From the NCBI GenBank assembly GCA_023213395.1, contig CM041465.1, positions 37,641,741 through 37,705,740 of the forward strand: a stretch of 64,000 nt of DNA, read 5' to 3'. Shown here piece by piece: positions 49,809 through 61,964 of this stretch. Position numbers and translations under genes: made by a program. The stretch is from Cycas panzhihuaensis. Its lineage: Eukaryota > Cycadophyta. How positions within the stretch are numbered: position 1 is the stretch's first letter; the number at the start of each line of letters is the position of its first letter. Below the pieces are notes generated by a model. The model was not told the origin of the DNA, searched no databases, and worked only from the letters and a program-made list of their open reading frames with translations.

Positions 49809-51300
49809 TATGATCACATGATAATAATATTGATGATTATTAGTGAAAAAAAAAGTTTTATTTAAAATTAAATACATAAAACTTATTAATAATAATTTAA
49901 GGCTAAATAATTAATAAAAAATGAAGTTGTGGTATCTATTTAATGAAAATTTAATATGAGAATCTTGATACATGTTAGACATGATTAAAATCCCTTTCGA
50001 CATTCACACATTTGATCAATGTGATTGTAATCACTAGTCAAATGCAATGATCATCTAATTCATTATATACATAATGATCGATGACACTGCCTAATATTTA
50101 TTAATGAAGGACCCAATTTATTTGTTGAAGAGATGTTAATAAGATGATAATGTTATTTCTTCTTAGTTATGAGACATGGAGAATAAATCTTATATATTGA
50201 TTACTTGGCACATCAAATTTAACTATTGAGATTATCTAGTTGATATATAATATGTGGTTGTTAGTGAGAAATCTAACTATGTATGATAGGAGGCATGGAA
50301 ACACAATATTTACTTTATCTTATTATAACTAAATTATCTTGTTCAGATATTACACCATATTCTTGAAGTTAGCATGTTCAGATTATTTATTGATTTGATA
50401 ATATTGATGATATTGATGGTTGCCAAAAGAAAGTTGTTAATATATGCACAGATAGAGAAAGCACATATGGTTATCTTGTATACAAGAGACAAGAAGAATG
50501 TTTTATAAGCTACTCTTATACAGCACAAAGATTGTGTTATTATTTTTATATATAAAAGGCAAGATTTTATACCTCTTATAATAACATACTAGGCTAACTA
50601 CTGATATTGTTTTATTTGTTGATGAACCATGTACAAAAAACACATCATAGAGAACTACTAATTAAAGAGGTTAGTTATCAATGTATTTTAGTAGATGGTT
50701 ATTATTTTTATATGAACATTAGTAATCATTAATTAATTTTAATTCATGAGATTATTGAGATGATAGATTGCTAGTATTATTAATTGATTATGGCTTTACA
50801 GGTGAAAATGTGAAGTTATTAAGGAGAAAACTTTATATAAATATGACAAGTTATAAAATTGAGATTGATTTCTTGATTAATTCATAATTAGTTTATAGAT
50901 TTATAAGTGGATGCTTATAATTAATCACTACTGATCATATATGACTATACATTATTACAAGTTAATTGCTTGTAGAAGACAAGAATAATGTTGATAGATT
51001 TATAAGTAATTCAGATTAATATAAATTGATACAAATTTAATACAAGTTGTAGGTTTATAAATTCTAACATACATGGAAAGAATAAATACATGAAAACTAA
51101 GGTTGATTAAAGACTTTAAAACTTGAAAACATTAAACATTACGAGGAAGTATTAGCATATATGATATTCTCATATATATAATATTTAATGTAAAGTTATG
51201 GATCCACACAAAATTTTACTTACCAAAAGTATAGATAGATGTAACATGCATGATTATTTATATATACATCTTATTAGATGGTAAAATGGTTTAACATATT
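49809..51300. other. Unassigned AT-rich DNA with one E-tail repeat unit
   Basis: No coding motif. At 50577-50729 it has a unit related to the tandem repeats at the 3' end of E. It probably belongs to the decayed interior of an E-like element whose LTR may lie to the right. Confidence 0.4.
50577..50729. repeat. Single repeat unit related to E 3' repeats
   Basis: Shared phrases: TGAACCATGTACAAAAAACA, ACTACTAATTAAAGAGGTTAG, GTAGATGGT and ATATGAACATTAGTAATCATT, in the same order as in 37984-38664. Confidence 0.65.
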
Positions 51301-51804
51301 TAATAGGTTATTTATTAGGTGATATATCTATAAATATATACACACACCACTTGAGAACTTGATAAAGGAAGATTTATTTAAAGATGTAATCATTTGATAT
51401 CATAAAGAGAAGCTCTAACTCTAAACTTCTCTCGTGTTTTATTTTCACACTAGATTATATATATATATATATATATATATGTTATCTTTTTTATAGTGTA
51501 TGCATACTTGTGTTTATAATTTATATTTCATATTATTATTTGATATATTGATTTTATATTATATGAATTATATGTATTCCTCATGATATGATTGAATCAT
51601 TATATATCTTTAATATATGTTTGCTTTGTATTAGGAGTACATTTCAATAAGTTATTAGAGTAAAATTCTAAATTCTTACAAGATGAATTTTTTTCCTCAT
51701 TACTTTCTCTTGTAAATGATGGATTATGGAGAGGTGATTCTAATTGAATTAAATTTTTATACCATGATAATTTTATAACTGTTAGTGTTTTAATTATAAA
51801 TGAT
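51301..51804 (+). repeat. Probable orphan LTR end with primer-like site (J)
   Basis: TATA-like CTATAAATATATACACACACC near 51326, a TA microsatellite at about 51456-51482, then CATTTCAATAAGTTATTAGAGTAAA near 51640. This matches the AGCAAGTTATTAGAGCC junction that follows E's 5' LTR. The LTR boundaries are not defined. B2 is inserted just downstream at 51805. Confidence 0.45.
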
Positions 51805-52115
51805 TGTTAGTAATAATATTTATTATTTATTAAAGGTTTGCATAAGTTGCCTTGGGACTTCACAAGCCACCAATAGCTACCAGCAACCTCCAATAGTTGT
51901 TAGGTATATATTTTATATTATTATTTTGAATTTAAAAAGTGTTGGTTAATGGTGGGTTCTTTTCCAACCATAAATAAGTGGTATTTTGCCCAAATGTGTT
52001 TATTAACCCCATCATTATGCCAAAATTTTGTTACAATGGATATATAATATTGATCTTTATATTCTTTTATAAATATAAAATAAATATTGTTCTACTTTAC
52101 TCCCCGTTTACTTTA
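51805..52115 (+). repeat. B2 5' LTR
   Basis: 311 bp, TGTTAGTAATAATATTTATT ... TTTACTTTA. Slightly shorter than the other B LTRs through small deletions. Confidence 0.87.
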
Positions 52116-54410
52116 TTTAGTATCAGAGCTTCTTGGGTTGGCTTCATTTGGCTACATTTGACATAAAAATAAGGATTTATTGACTTTTAAGTAAAGATTT
52201 ATTAAAAATAGCTCACGATGAGCATTATATTAAATTTTTATTTACTTTTATAAAGTTTATTAATAGCTTTTTATATTATTTTATTAAATATTTAACTATT
52301 TTGATTCATATGCTCAATATAATCTGTATTTTATTAGATTTTAGTAGTAATAGTTGGAATAATTAGTCCAACATTTATTTGAAACTATTACATTGAGGTT
52401 TCATTAAATAGTTTATAAGATTTTAATAGTTTTCTCCCTATTTTTTGAGGTTTTTCTATAAATCTAGATTTCTATAGGTTAGTGCACTCTCCACAGTGGT
52501 CAAAACTATCTTTAGTGGCCATTCGTTTGAAATCTCTTTGAGTCAACTTCACACTAGATTCGACGGTTTTGAATTTTATTACCTCTCGGTAGGGATATTG
52601 CTTCCAGAAGCTCACCCTCTTTAGCTACCTATTGAAACCCCAGTGCACCATTTAAAAATTATAGAGCTAGGTTATAGGCCTATTACTGGATAGATGAGAC
52701 TCTCCTTGATAGATTTTAGTCTTTGTTTTGACCGTACAAACTCCATATAAGTCGTTCAACCTCTAAACTTTCCATTACTTCATTTTGGCTCCCTGTTGAG
52801 TAGAATCTAATGAAACTTAAGGTGTCTCTCTACATTAAGCATCTCTTACTTCCCCTAAAATTTTATCTTGATCTGTGTTCTTTATAAAGAGAACGAGCTC
52901 TCTATTCATTTATGTGGGCACATAGACGTACAAATTTTATTTCTGTTGGAACTTTTTAATTTTTGATTTATTTCTTCTAAAGTTTTATAAAGTTTAGCTA
53001 AATTTAATTTAATTTTATAATTTTTGAGTTATAGCCCTATTTAGCCCCCCAATTGTGGTTATTTGGCCCCTCAAATGACCTCATTTTTGTGTAAAAGGGG
53101 CCCAGATTTTAAATTCTATAGGGTATTTTTTAATAAATTTAGATTTTAAGGGGTTTAATTACTTTTCATAAAGTTTGAGGTCTGCTAGCCCCCTTCACAA
53201 GCTAGTGGTTGGTCTTATTCACCCCTCAAGTAACTAAGGGCTTCATTGAAAGGGGCTTGACCCCCTCTCTATTCAATTCTTTTGCCATAAGGATGTATCC
53301 TTATTGTTTTACTTATAATTTTTTATCTAAGAGTTTATTTTTTAAATGACTAGATTCGTTGGAAAGCTAGTTCACTAATTTACATACCGAAGTTATTTTC
53401 ATTATGATTTGAAGTTATTTTGTAGGAGTTTAAAGCTACTAAACTTAGCCCTTCTATTTAACCTACGTTTGAGCTCTTTTTAGTATTTTTGAGCTATTTA
53501 ATGATTTTATTCAAGCATACTTATATTTTATTGAGATACTAATTAACCTTTGACTGATTTCACTTGATTTTTTTAGGCTTGCATATGATTTTTGGCAGAT
53601 TTTAGTGAAATTTTACCTCTTGAAGGAGGAAAAGATATTTAAACACTATGTCATATATAAGTACTTTGTAAACCCTACATCATTTTATTTTAAAGCTTCT
53701 ATCTCATTTTTTAGCTCATTCATTTTATTTTAAAGCTCATATCAAGCTTGTTTAACTTATTTAAAAGTCATTTTTTACTTAATTATTTAAGCATATTTTA
53801 AAGTTAATTTAAGGCTATACAAAGACTCATATAGAGTGAATTTATTACATATTAACAGCTCATTTATACTTTAAGATCACTTTTAGCTTATTCATTTTAT
53901 CTTAAAGCTCATATTAGGATCATTTAAAAGTCATTTATGTTTTATTATTAAAACATATTTTAAAGTTTAATTAAGGTTCCTTTATTGTACTTAAAAGTTC
54001 ACCTAGAGTGCATCTCATTGCATCTTGAAAGCTCACTTAAAAGGCTCTCTTATTTCTTTACATTTCATATTATTTTAAAATTCATTTGTATCACTTTGAA
54101 AGTTTACTAGTTTCATACTTATTTTATTAAAAAAGGATCATTTATCTTACATTTATTTTATTTAAAGAGATTCATTTCATTTTCAAAGTTGCTTTTATTT
54201 ATTAAGAAGGAACTTTATTGGTATCAATTTAAAAGTTCCTTTGTTCCATATTTATTTCATTTTAAAAGAGGTTTATTTCATTTTCATTTTAAAGTTATTT
54301 TTTATTTTATGTTAAAAGGAATCTTCTTTGATTAATAAGACTATATACAAAATTTATTTTCACATATAAACATGTATTTTATTTTGATTATATATTAAAG
54401 TTTTTTTCAT
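52116..54410 (+). other. B2 leader, non-coding
   Basis: Collinear with B1 leader 15096-16007, 17146-18473 and 24782-25129. Serves as the undisturbed reference for both the LINE insertion and the 1.1-kb segment in B1. Confidence 0.75.
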
Positions 54411-55124
54411 AATAACAATAAGTCTTGATGACATGATAATACTTGTGTTTAATGGAACTAACTTTCTACTTTAGGGTAAATTAATGAAATCTTTTTTATT
54501 GCTAAAAATCATTGGAATTTTATGAAGGATTGTTATAATGACTTAGGTGACAATGCTACCTTAGAAGAGGAATAAATCTTCAAAGAAAATATAAAGAAAG
54601 ATAATGAAGCATTAGCATTAACATTTTGTGCATTAGATGACCATATATTCTCAAGCATAAGTGAAATAACTACATCAAAGAATGCATGAGACACTTTGGA
54701 ATTAATTCATAGGGGAGCCACAACTATTGAATTAAAAGAAACTAGATATGTTGATGATGTGTTATCTATGGGATAGATGTAAGAATATGATCATAATAGT
54801 GTTATGTGTGCTATTGACCTAAATGGCTCTAACAAAGCAGATGATTGTTATAAGGTAAAAGTTGATAAAGATAAAGATCCTAATGAAGCCAAATCCTCCA
54901 TATCTACTTGTTTAAATCAAGTCAACCTTGTCCTACTATAACAAGCTTGGGAACTACATGAGCCTCACACTCTTGAAGAGGCCTACGTCACAATGACATC
55001 AATGCATAATGGTGACATAGAATTGGTTTATTACAAAGCAAAGAAATAAGTAGCATATCTTTTCCCTGAGGTCTTTCTAAAGTTCAAGTTCTATAAATTC
55101 AAAGAGAAGATTAGCCTTAAACAT
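54411..55124 (+). pseudogene. B2 gag-like head and tail, first copy
   Basis: Translation mirrors B1: NEALALTFCALDDHIFSSIS, ITTSKNA-DTLELIH, VKVDKDKDPNEAKSSIST, CLNQVNLVLLQQAWELHEPH, LEEAYVTMTSMHNGDIELVYY, and the copia tail KFKFYKFKEKISL ending at the C insertion. Stops occur, including two at positions where B1 also has a stop. The shared stop positions (after SKNA and after LSM-) mean B1 and B2 derive from an already defective copy, or that these sites mutate readily. Confidence 0.8.
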
Positions 55125-55435
55125 TGTTGGAATATGTGTGTATACTAACTAATGTAAATGGAACCCTATTTATATGCCTAATATGTAGGAGAATATTCTC
55201 AAGAGTAATGAATTGACATATGTAATTATATTGATATTTTGTCACTTTAAATCTATAAATATAGATCAAAGTCCATCATTTGTAATATCATCATTTTGTT
55301 AATATGTGATTAATATTATTTGTGGGTTTTCACTCGTAAGAATTTCTCATGGCAATCTGGTGTCCTATGTGATCTGTTTTTGCTTGATGTGAAAGATCTT
55401 GTCAATATTATTTACTTTAATTATGTTTTCCAAAT
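55125..55435 (+). repeat. C LTR copy 1
   Basis: 311 bp. Followed by TTAGTATAAGAGCATACC, a degenerate primer site. Confidence 0.87.
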
Positions 55436-55931
55436 TAGTATAAGAGCATACCTTTAAAAATATTGACCGTATTTAGACTTATAACTCTGCATCTAGCTCT
55501 ACTAGGGTTATACACTCTCCCACTGATAACAGAGGGCTAGCAAACATCACTAGGACATGCAAACTTAGTGACATCATCAAATGAGTATCTGACGCCTTCA
55601 ATAGGCTCAAATGACACTCACATGGTTAGAAATAGAGTTAGAACTCATCCACACACCTCCATATAGCTTAGAATAGTTGCAAATAAGGATATAAGGTTCT
55701 TAGGATCTACTAATGATCATTTGCATCTCCATGGATGTTCTACAGGGTCATCAAACATGCCAATCCACTCAGGGCAAGCTAGTATAACCTGGCACCATCG
55801 ATTGGGCCTCTAATAATGATTGTCTACCTGTGCATGACCTACAAGCTCTGATACTATGTTGGGAAACATAACTAAAGCAGAAAAGGTCGACATGATCTTT
55901 TATATCAGGCAGATATCAAACATAAGTAAAT
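55436..55931 (+). other. C leader fragment and unique segment between duplicates
   Basis: The first ~120 bp match the leader after LTR 2. The rest (to 55931) contains ATCTGACGCCTTCAATAGGC, TGCATGACCTACAAGCTCTG and GATACTATGTTGGGAAACATAAC, the last resembling a second primer-site phrase (GATACTATGTTGG), perhaps in a decayed LTR junction. No coding frame. Confidence 0.5.
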
Positions 55932-56259
55932 CAATGTTATGTGTGTCATTACCCTAAATAACTCTAACAAAGTAGATGATCATTACAAGGTAAAAGTTAA
56001 GGAAGATAAAGATCCTAATGAAGCTAAATCTTCCATATCTACTTGTTCAAATCAAGTCAACTTTGTCCTACTAAGATAAGCTTAGGAACTACATGAACCT
56101 CACACTCTTAAAGAGGCCTGTGTTACAACGGCATCAATATATGATGGTGACATGGAATTAGTTTATTATAAAGCAAAGAAATAAACAACATATATTTTCC
56201 CTAAGGTCCTTCTAAAGTTCAAGTTCCATAAATTCAAAGAGAAACTTGGCCTTATACAT
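55932..56259 (+). pseudogene. B2 tail, second copy (duplicated flank)
   Basis: Repeats the B gag tail: VKVKEDKDPNEAKSSIST, CSNQVNFVLLR, ELHEPHTLKEACVTTASIYD, and the copia C-terminal KFKFHKFKEKLGLIH up to the C insertion point. It ends ...CTTATACAT, which is closer to the expected B sequence than the first copy's ...CTTAAACAT. Confidence 0.82.
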
Positions 56260-56578
56260 TATTGGAATATGTATACATACTAACTAATGTAAATGGGGCC
56301 CTATTTATTTGCCTAATATGTAAGAGAATATTCTCGAGAGTAGTGAGCCAACAGATATAATTGTATTGATATTTTGGCACTTTAGATCTATAAATATAGA
56401 TTAAATTCCATCATTTGTAACATCATTTTGTCAATATGTGATTAATATTATTTATAGGTTTTCACTTGTAAGGGTTTCCCATGGCAATTTGGTGTCCCAT
56501 GTGATCTATTTCTGCTTAATATCTACCTGATGTGAAAGATCATGTCGATCTATTTTACTTTAGTTGTGTTTCCCAACT
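56260..56578 (+). repeat. C LTR copy 2 (5' LTR of the element)
   Basis: 319 bp, with TGGTATCAAGGC immediately after. Treated as the 5' LTR. Confidence 0.87.
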
Positions 56579-57140
56579 TGGTATCAAGGCATACCTTTAA
56601 AAATATTAATTGTATTTATACTTATGGATTCACAACTAGCTATGTTAGGGTTCTACACTCTCCCACTAGCAACAGAGGGTTGGTAAATGTCTTCAGAGTG
56701 CATTAAGCATGCTTCAATCATAGGTGAGAGCAGGTGATATGAGGCAATATTTGATGCTCTTTTCATGTGGTTTTATAGGCAAAGAAGGGCAAGATGAGGT
56801 GCTTGTTGCATGTATGTTACATGCCAAGAATATGCAAGTTTGATGGACAGGTTAAGTGCAAGTATGAGGGTGAGAGATGGGCAAAGAAGGGTGAGTTTAC
56901 ATGACATACCTTAGCTGCAAGTTATTACAAACTCTATTATTATTTGAGTGTGGCATAGATCATTACAAAAAAATTATATATGTGTGGTTTATTCAGTGAT
57001 ATGAGTGTGGTTTATTCAGTTATATTTGAGTTCTGTTGCATCATATATATATATGAGGTAACATGAAGTTTATAATTTGTTTATATGAGTGGTTGATGAT
57101 GGACCATTATACTTTGGTTAGTTAGACTAATGATAGTATG
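56579..57140 (+). other. C leader
   Basis: Non-coding sequence after the primer site. No open frame. Contains GGGCAAGATGAGGTGCTTG-type purine-rich text. Confidence 0.5.
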
Positions 57141-58480
57141 AATGTTTGTGGCCTATTTGATGTTAGTTCAACATGGGTGCATATCAAAATAAGCCTGATG
57201 TAAAACTGAGATAGTGTGTTTGATAAAATTTTAAATGTGAATGGAAAGGTCTAAGATGAGATGGCTTAAAATCAGCGATAGCTTTATCATGGTATAAATA
57301 ATTGGCCTGTAAGGTTGTATTACAGGTGAGTATCATGATGCAGATGGTGAGGATGGTGTAGGTTAGTGTTTGCCTCCCATGTTTTATTTGTAGAAACTAT
57401 AGCGAACATGTATTTGCGATCCCTTGTTGTGACTGTTCGTGGTATATATTCCATTTTTTTGTATGTTTGGGCCAAGTTAGAAGCCTTCCATTTATTCCTT
57501 TGGTGCATTAGAGTGTACACATCTTAGACGAAGATTGTGGCAGCAGGATTGTAAGAGTTTGAAGCCTATGGGTTGTTTAGCTTACAAATAATATGATTTA
57601 CAAGGGAAATACATTGTGATTAGTCGAGATGTCATGTTGATGAGTTTATGATGTAACATGTTGAGTGTCATTTAGTTACGAGTTTTATTCTTCATTACTT
57701 CACTTTTTTGAGTTGTTGTTTAGTAGATGTAGAGGTTTGTTTGCCTAACATTGTGCTTGAGACAGAAGCATAACCTAGTAAGAGATTGATGATGAGGAGT
57801 TATCAGATGATGAGATATGGATTACAACCCCATATTTCATTGATAGTTGAAGACCTACAGGATGATTGACGATCATAGATCAACATGCTAGTCAAAGTTT
57901 GAGATAGATACCAATATTCCAACGAGTGTAGATTCACAATGGAGAGTTGTATTAAAGCAAAGAACCTAGTGAGTTTGCAAGTTTGAAGACTTATTGTGCA
58001 GATGATCTCTAGTAGGAAGAAGGATTAAGGTATGATGAGACATTTGCACTAGTCTCTATTTTATTAGTCCATTTAATCCTTACTTTATGAGCTTCAAATA
58101 GTTGGGTATCATATCATTTATTAGCGTTTCTTAACAAAGACTTGAAGAGGTGATTCACGTGGCTCAACCTCTTGGTTTAGTCAAACAAATATAGTTGGGC
58201 TGTATAGACAAAGTGTCAGGTATAGAGAGAGTTGTATGGTTGCAGGTTTGTTAGAGTATTTCCAAAGAATTGACCACATATGAGACATAACACCATTACA
58301 TCTGAGTGAAGATCAGATCATGGAAGATGCAGGTTAAAGATTGTCTAAGTGGAGATTAACTTGTAGACGTATTCACCAAGCTCAAACTGAAGATCGCTAC
58401 ATCAACGTTCGTGCATATCGAATTGGGTAAGGTTATCTTTGAGAGGGGATTTATTCCAATGATAATCCTTGTTATCCCAT
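57141..58480 (+). pseudogene. Copia C pol remnant, strongly deleted
   Basis: Weak but ordered copia traces. Integrase end: KPMGCLAYK then QGKYIVISRDVM (near 57565-57640). RT: LRYDETFALVSILLVHLILT near 58030-58090, then FLNKDLKR and EVIHVAQPLGLVKQI near 58125-58190. RNase H end: HYIxV-like text, then GDxLVDVFTKLKLKIATSTF near 58350-58400, and IELGKVIFERGF with the first purine tract at 58441. Much of gag, protease and the RT core is gone. It is clearly dead. Confidence 0.75.
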
Positions 58481-58820
58481 ATTTACATTAAGAGGGGATG
58501 TTAGAATATATGTACATATTAACTAATATAAATGAGGCCATATTTATATGCCTAATATGTAGGAGAATATTCTCAAGAGCAGTGAGTCGATAGATGTAAT
58601 TATATTGATATTTTGGCACTTTAGATCTATAAATATAGATCAAAGTCCACCATTTATAACATCATCATTTTGTCAATATGTAATTAATATTATTTATGGG
58701 TTTTCACCCATAAGGATTTCCCATGGCAATCTAGTATCCTGTGTGATTTGTTTATGTTTGATATCTGCTTGATGTGAAAGATCCTATCAACATTTTTTAC
58801 TTTAATTACGTTTTCCAGCT
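58440..58820 (+). repeat. C double polypurine tract and 3' LTR (copy 3)
   Basis: Purine tracts TGAGAGGGGA (58440-58449) and TTAAGAGGGGA (58488-58498) precede the LTR start TGTTAGAATATATG at 58499. The LTR ends TTTTCCAGCT at 58820 and CACAT follows, then B2 resumes with AATGAACATTATGGGGG. Confidence 0.85.
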
Positions 58821-58846
58821 CACATAATGAACATTATGGGGGAGAA

Positions 58847-59178
58847 TGTTAGTAATAATGTTCATTATTTTATTAAAGGTGTGCATAAGTTACTTGGGAC
58901 TTCACATGTTATCAATAGCTGCCAACAACCTCTAATAGCTGTCAGGTACGTATTTTATATTATTATTTTAAATTTTAAAAGTGTTGGTTAATGGTAGGTT
59001 CTCCCCCAACCTTCTAACCATAAATAAGTGCCATTTTGCCCAAAGGTATTTAACAACACTGCCATTAACCAAAATTTTGTTACAATAGATACCTAATATT
59101 GATTTTTATGTTCTTTATATTATATTATTTTACAAATATGGAATAAATCTTGTTTCGTTATGCTCCCTATTTGCTTCA
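58847..59178 (+). repeat. B2 3' LTR
   Basis: 332 bp, preceded by ATTATGGGGGAGAA and followed by the duplication ATGAT (59179-59183). Confidence 0.88.
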
Positions 59179-59183
59179 ATGAT

Positions 59184-60060
59184 TATTCTAACTATTTATT
59201 TAGTGTGTCCTTAAATAATTTTCTTATGAAATAATCCCTTCCAATATGTCGAGGGACCTTCCTTTGCCTTTTCTCAATTATCACTTATGCTCTTTAAACT
59301 ATCTTCATAGCTTAACTCTTTTACTTTAATGAGGGATTCTTATTCTTCCTTTGAAAATTTGTCATTATTCTCCAATACTTTGTTTTCTTTTGAGATTTCC
59401 CTTTCTAATTTTTCTTTTAAGATTTCTTTTTCTTCTAATATTCTATACTTTTTAGGAGTCCCTACTTATTCTTCCAATTTTTTTCCTTTCCATTTCACAA
59501 TTCCTTTTTCTTCTTTTGATAATGTTAGGATTATAGATGTAATCATGATACTAAGTCAATCAAATTCTATTGGGACAAGGGTTAATACTGTTGATCCCCT
59601 CCCATCTTCACTTTACTCAATGGGTGTTTATGATCCACTTGACTTATGCTCCTTTATAGACCTCCCCTTGGTCTTGTAATTCTTTAGAGAATTCACACTC
59701 TTACCTTTTTATGTCTTTTACTCATTTGCCCATCTTATTGTCCTTTATCTACTTAACTCTAATATCCCCTTAAGTGAAGGTCTTTTAGGTGGCTCGATCA
59801 CCTTCAAAGACTATTTGGGTGGCATTAAAAGGTCCCTTAACTACAAAAGGCTTAATTATAACTTGTTATCATGCTGGCAGCTAAGGTGCCTTAGTCTTTG
59901 GCCATTGGTTAAAACACTCTAGCTCTTTTTTTCCCTATTAGTAGACTTAGATAATAGAACCAATGTTAACTCTACTTTTTGCTCCTTAGAAGTATGCTTG
60001 TTGAAAGGCCACTTCTAATAGTCTAATTAGGGCTTATGTCAACATGTGATTTACTTAATA
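59184..60060 (-). pseudogene. Minus-strand gag-like remnant with coiled coil
   Basis: Minus-strand translation gives a charged helical stretch (KIVKWKGKKLEE, EEKEILKEKLEREISKENKV, LENNDKFSKEE) and further up a phrase LDY-KWPFNKHTSKEQKVEL. Near 59960-60035 it matches 31835-31910. This suggests an old minus-oriented LTR element, perhaps gypsy-type gag, but no zinc knuckle or catalytic motif was seen. Confidence 0.4.
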
Positions 60061-61769
60061 CATACGCCCCATAAATATACAACATATCATAATATTATCA
60101 TCCATCACAATATCATATATAGATCATAATCAACACATAATATATAATTTCCATGTAACTCCGATCTCATTAAGCAATATTACTATTGGAATTCTTATAC
60201 ATCATATGGTTCTTACCCATATCCTTAAGCATATGACACTAGATTGAATAACTTGACTCTCACCTGTGTGAACATGCGATAAAACTCACTAACCTGGTTC
60301 TCACACCAAGATGGTGGAGAAATGACCAATAAATACCTAAATTACATGCCTTTTAAAAAATGGTTGTGACTTATGGTCACAACCATTCCTTTTCATAATA
60401 AGGTGACATTTCATATTGATTACATACCAACTGTAATTAATCCAAAGTACAATGATCATACACTTATACAAATGTACGTGAAAACTTAACGTCACCCATT
60501 CTAGAGTACAACTTTTTTTGTTGGAGCTTATGGTTTATATGTTCCTTGATATATGTTCTAAGTATATTCTAAACTATGTTGCATTCTATTTTGGGATGTA
60601 CCCTGTTAAGCATTCCCCAAGAATTCCCTTTTGGCATCTTTCACTGAATTTTGTCATGAGTTCCTACATATGAGCCCTTGTTGATATGTTCCTACACTAA
60701 GCTTAGAGTTCCCATATTTGAAGCATCACTCTTGTTAAATAATAGACTTTTCTCGAAACACATTTTGCTAATTTTCCATCACTTAAGGTCACGTAGGTGT
60801 CATATTTAATCAAGTTTAGAGTTTATTACAAAGCCTTTTAATATATAACATCCATGTAATCTTCATTTGCATAATTTATCTTTCAACTTTTGGTTATATA
60901 TTGCTTAAAAATAAATTTTGTTCAAAAATTATGAAGGTAAGTTTGTTCCCTTTAAAACCTATGAATGTAGGTTCCCTCCCTTAAAAAATTGTGAAGGCAA
61001 GTTTGTCGCCTTCAAAACATATGAAGGTAAGCTCCATCCCTTCAAAATTTGTGAAGGCAAGTTCCCTTGAAAATTGTAAAGGTAAAAATTATTCTTCCTT
61101 CAAAACTAAACATTATCACCTCCCCAGGGATGATAATTTATTCCTATGTACGTTGTTTCAAAATATGTTTAAAATGTATGGGACTTTTTATCATTTGACA
61201 TGAATTATTTATCGTGTAGATTTGCAAAGATAGTAATGTATGTTTGAAAGTCTTTTTGTTTTTTTTTTTCTATTCCTAAAGGTATCTTTCAACTTGTGGG
61301 TTGTATGGTGAAAGTTAACGTGGTTAGTTAAAAATATAAAAGGTTAGTGTAAAATGCTATCTAAACTAAAGTAATATGGTTGGTTATATATAAAAGATTC
61401 AATAATGGTGTTAAGAAATAGTATAGATTTATCAAGAGCATTCATTGGTGATTGTATGACCACTAGAGAGGCGCCTCCTTTAACTAATTCCCAAGTAATC
61501 CTCTAAATGATGAAAATATACTAATGCCAACATGAAATATAAGCACCGTCGTATAATCTATGCATTTAATTATTTTTCTATAATATATACCAGGGCTATT
61601 TGCCGTCGTGTTCAAAATTTCGATCATGCAAGTGAAAGTGTAAAGTTTGAGAAGAAAGAATAAGATTATAATTAGAATCAAGTGAATTTACTTGGTTCTT
61701 CAATTTGATAAAGCCGCCGAGAGGCAAAACATTTACGCGGCGTCTTCCACCGTATCAGTTACGCCATTT
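60061..61769. other. Intergenic region upstream of the polygalacturonase gene
   Basis: AT-rich, no LTR or domain. Contains short tandem repeats at 60928-61090. From about 61690 the composition becomes less AT-rich toward the gene. Confidence 0.45.
60928..61090. repeat. Five degenerate ~30-bp tandem repeats
   Basis: Units begin TATGAAGGTAAGTTTGTTCC, TATGAATGTAGGTTCCCTCC, TGTGAAGGCAAGTTTGTCGC, TATGAAGGTAAGCTCCATCC and TGTGAAGGCAAGTTCCC, each ending in CTTYAAAA-type text. The 30-bp period keeps frame, producing a short repetitive frame (60991-61203), but nothing shows that it is translated. Confidence 0.75.
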
Positions 61770-61778
61770 CTATATTTA
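61770..61778 (+). promoter_or_regulatory. Candidate TATA box of the polygalacturonase gene
   Basis: CTATATTTA lies 187 bp upstream of the chosen ATG and is the best TATA match in the less AT-rich stretch before it. Position and sequence fit a plant core promoter, but there is no transcript evidence. Confidence 0.4.
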
Positions 61779-61964
61779 GAGTCCGTAAACCAGCGGGAGA
61801 TGCCGTGCTTTTTGGAGGAGACTTGAGAGGGTATTATCCATACACCATCTATTTGTGCTCACCAACCCAGTAATCAATAGATTCTCACCCTTTTTGGATG
61901 CCTGTCTAATTTGAAAAAACCCCAGACCAGCTTTCAGTTGGTGTTAAGCTTTCATACCCTTTTC

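Larger units (their letters stand above)
54797..56695 (+). repeat. Direct duplication: B2 tail + C LTR + C leader start
   Basis: 54797-55560 and 55932-56695 align: the B gag tail (GTGTTATGTGTG onward), the same C insertion point, the C LTR and the first ~110 bp of C leader (CATACCTTTAAAAATATT, ACACTCTCCCACTRRYAACAGAGGG). After about 55560 the first copy diverges into 370 bp found only once. Copies differ at roughly one base in ten by eye. Confidence 0.88.
55125..58820 (+). mobile_element. Copia C nested in B2, with three LTR copies
   Basis: LTRs at 55125-55435, 56260-56578 and 58499-58820, each TGTTGGAATATG-like at the start and CCAACT-like at the end (short inverted termini). The primer site TGGTATCAAGGC follows LTR 2 at 56579. 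The true element is most simply 56260-58820, with LTR 1 part of a duplicated flank. Flanking bases AACAT/TACAT on the left and CACAT on the right fit a 5-bp target duplication. Confidence 0.85.
51805..59178 (+). mobile_element. Element B2: non-autonomous copia, host of nested C
   Basis: LTRs at 51805-52115 and 58847-59178 match the B1 LTRs. A perfect duplication ATGAT flanks it (51800-51804 and 59179-59183). The primer site TTTAGTATCAGAGC starts at 52116. The leader is collinear with B1 but lacks the 1.1-kb B1 segment and the LINE. The gag-like head (from about 54411) and copia tail match B1. The tail is split by copia C, inserted at ...TACAT / CACAT... . Confidence 0.9.

Noticed and set aside
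61911-61964. A start of the polygalacturonase frame before 61965
   Set aside because: The upstream extension begins at a TTG, not an ATG, and would put a polar stretch before the signal segment. The ATG at 61965 is the natural start.
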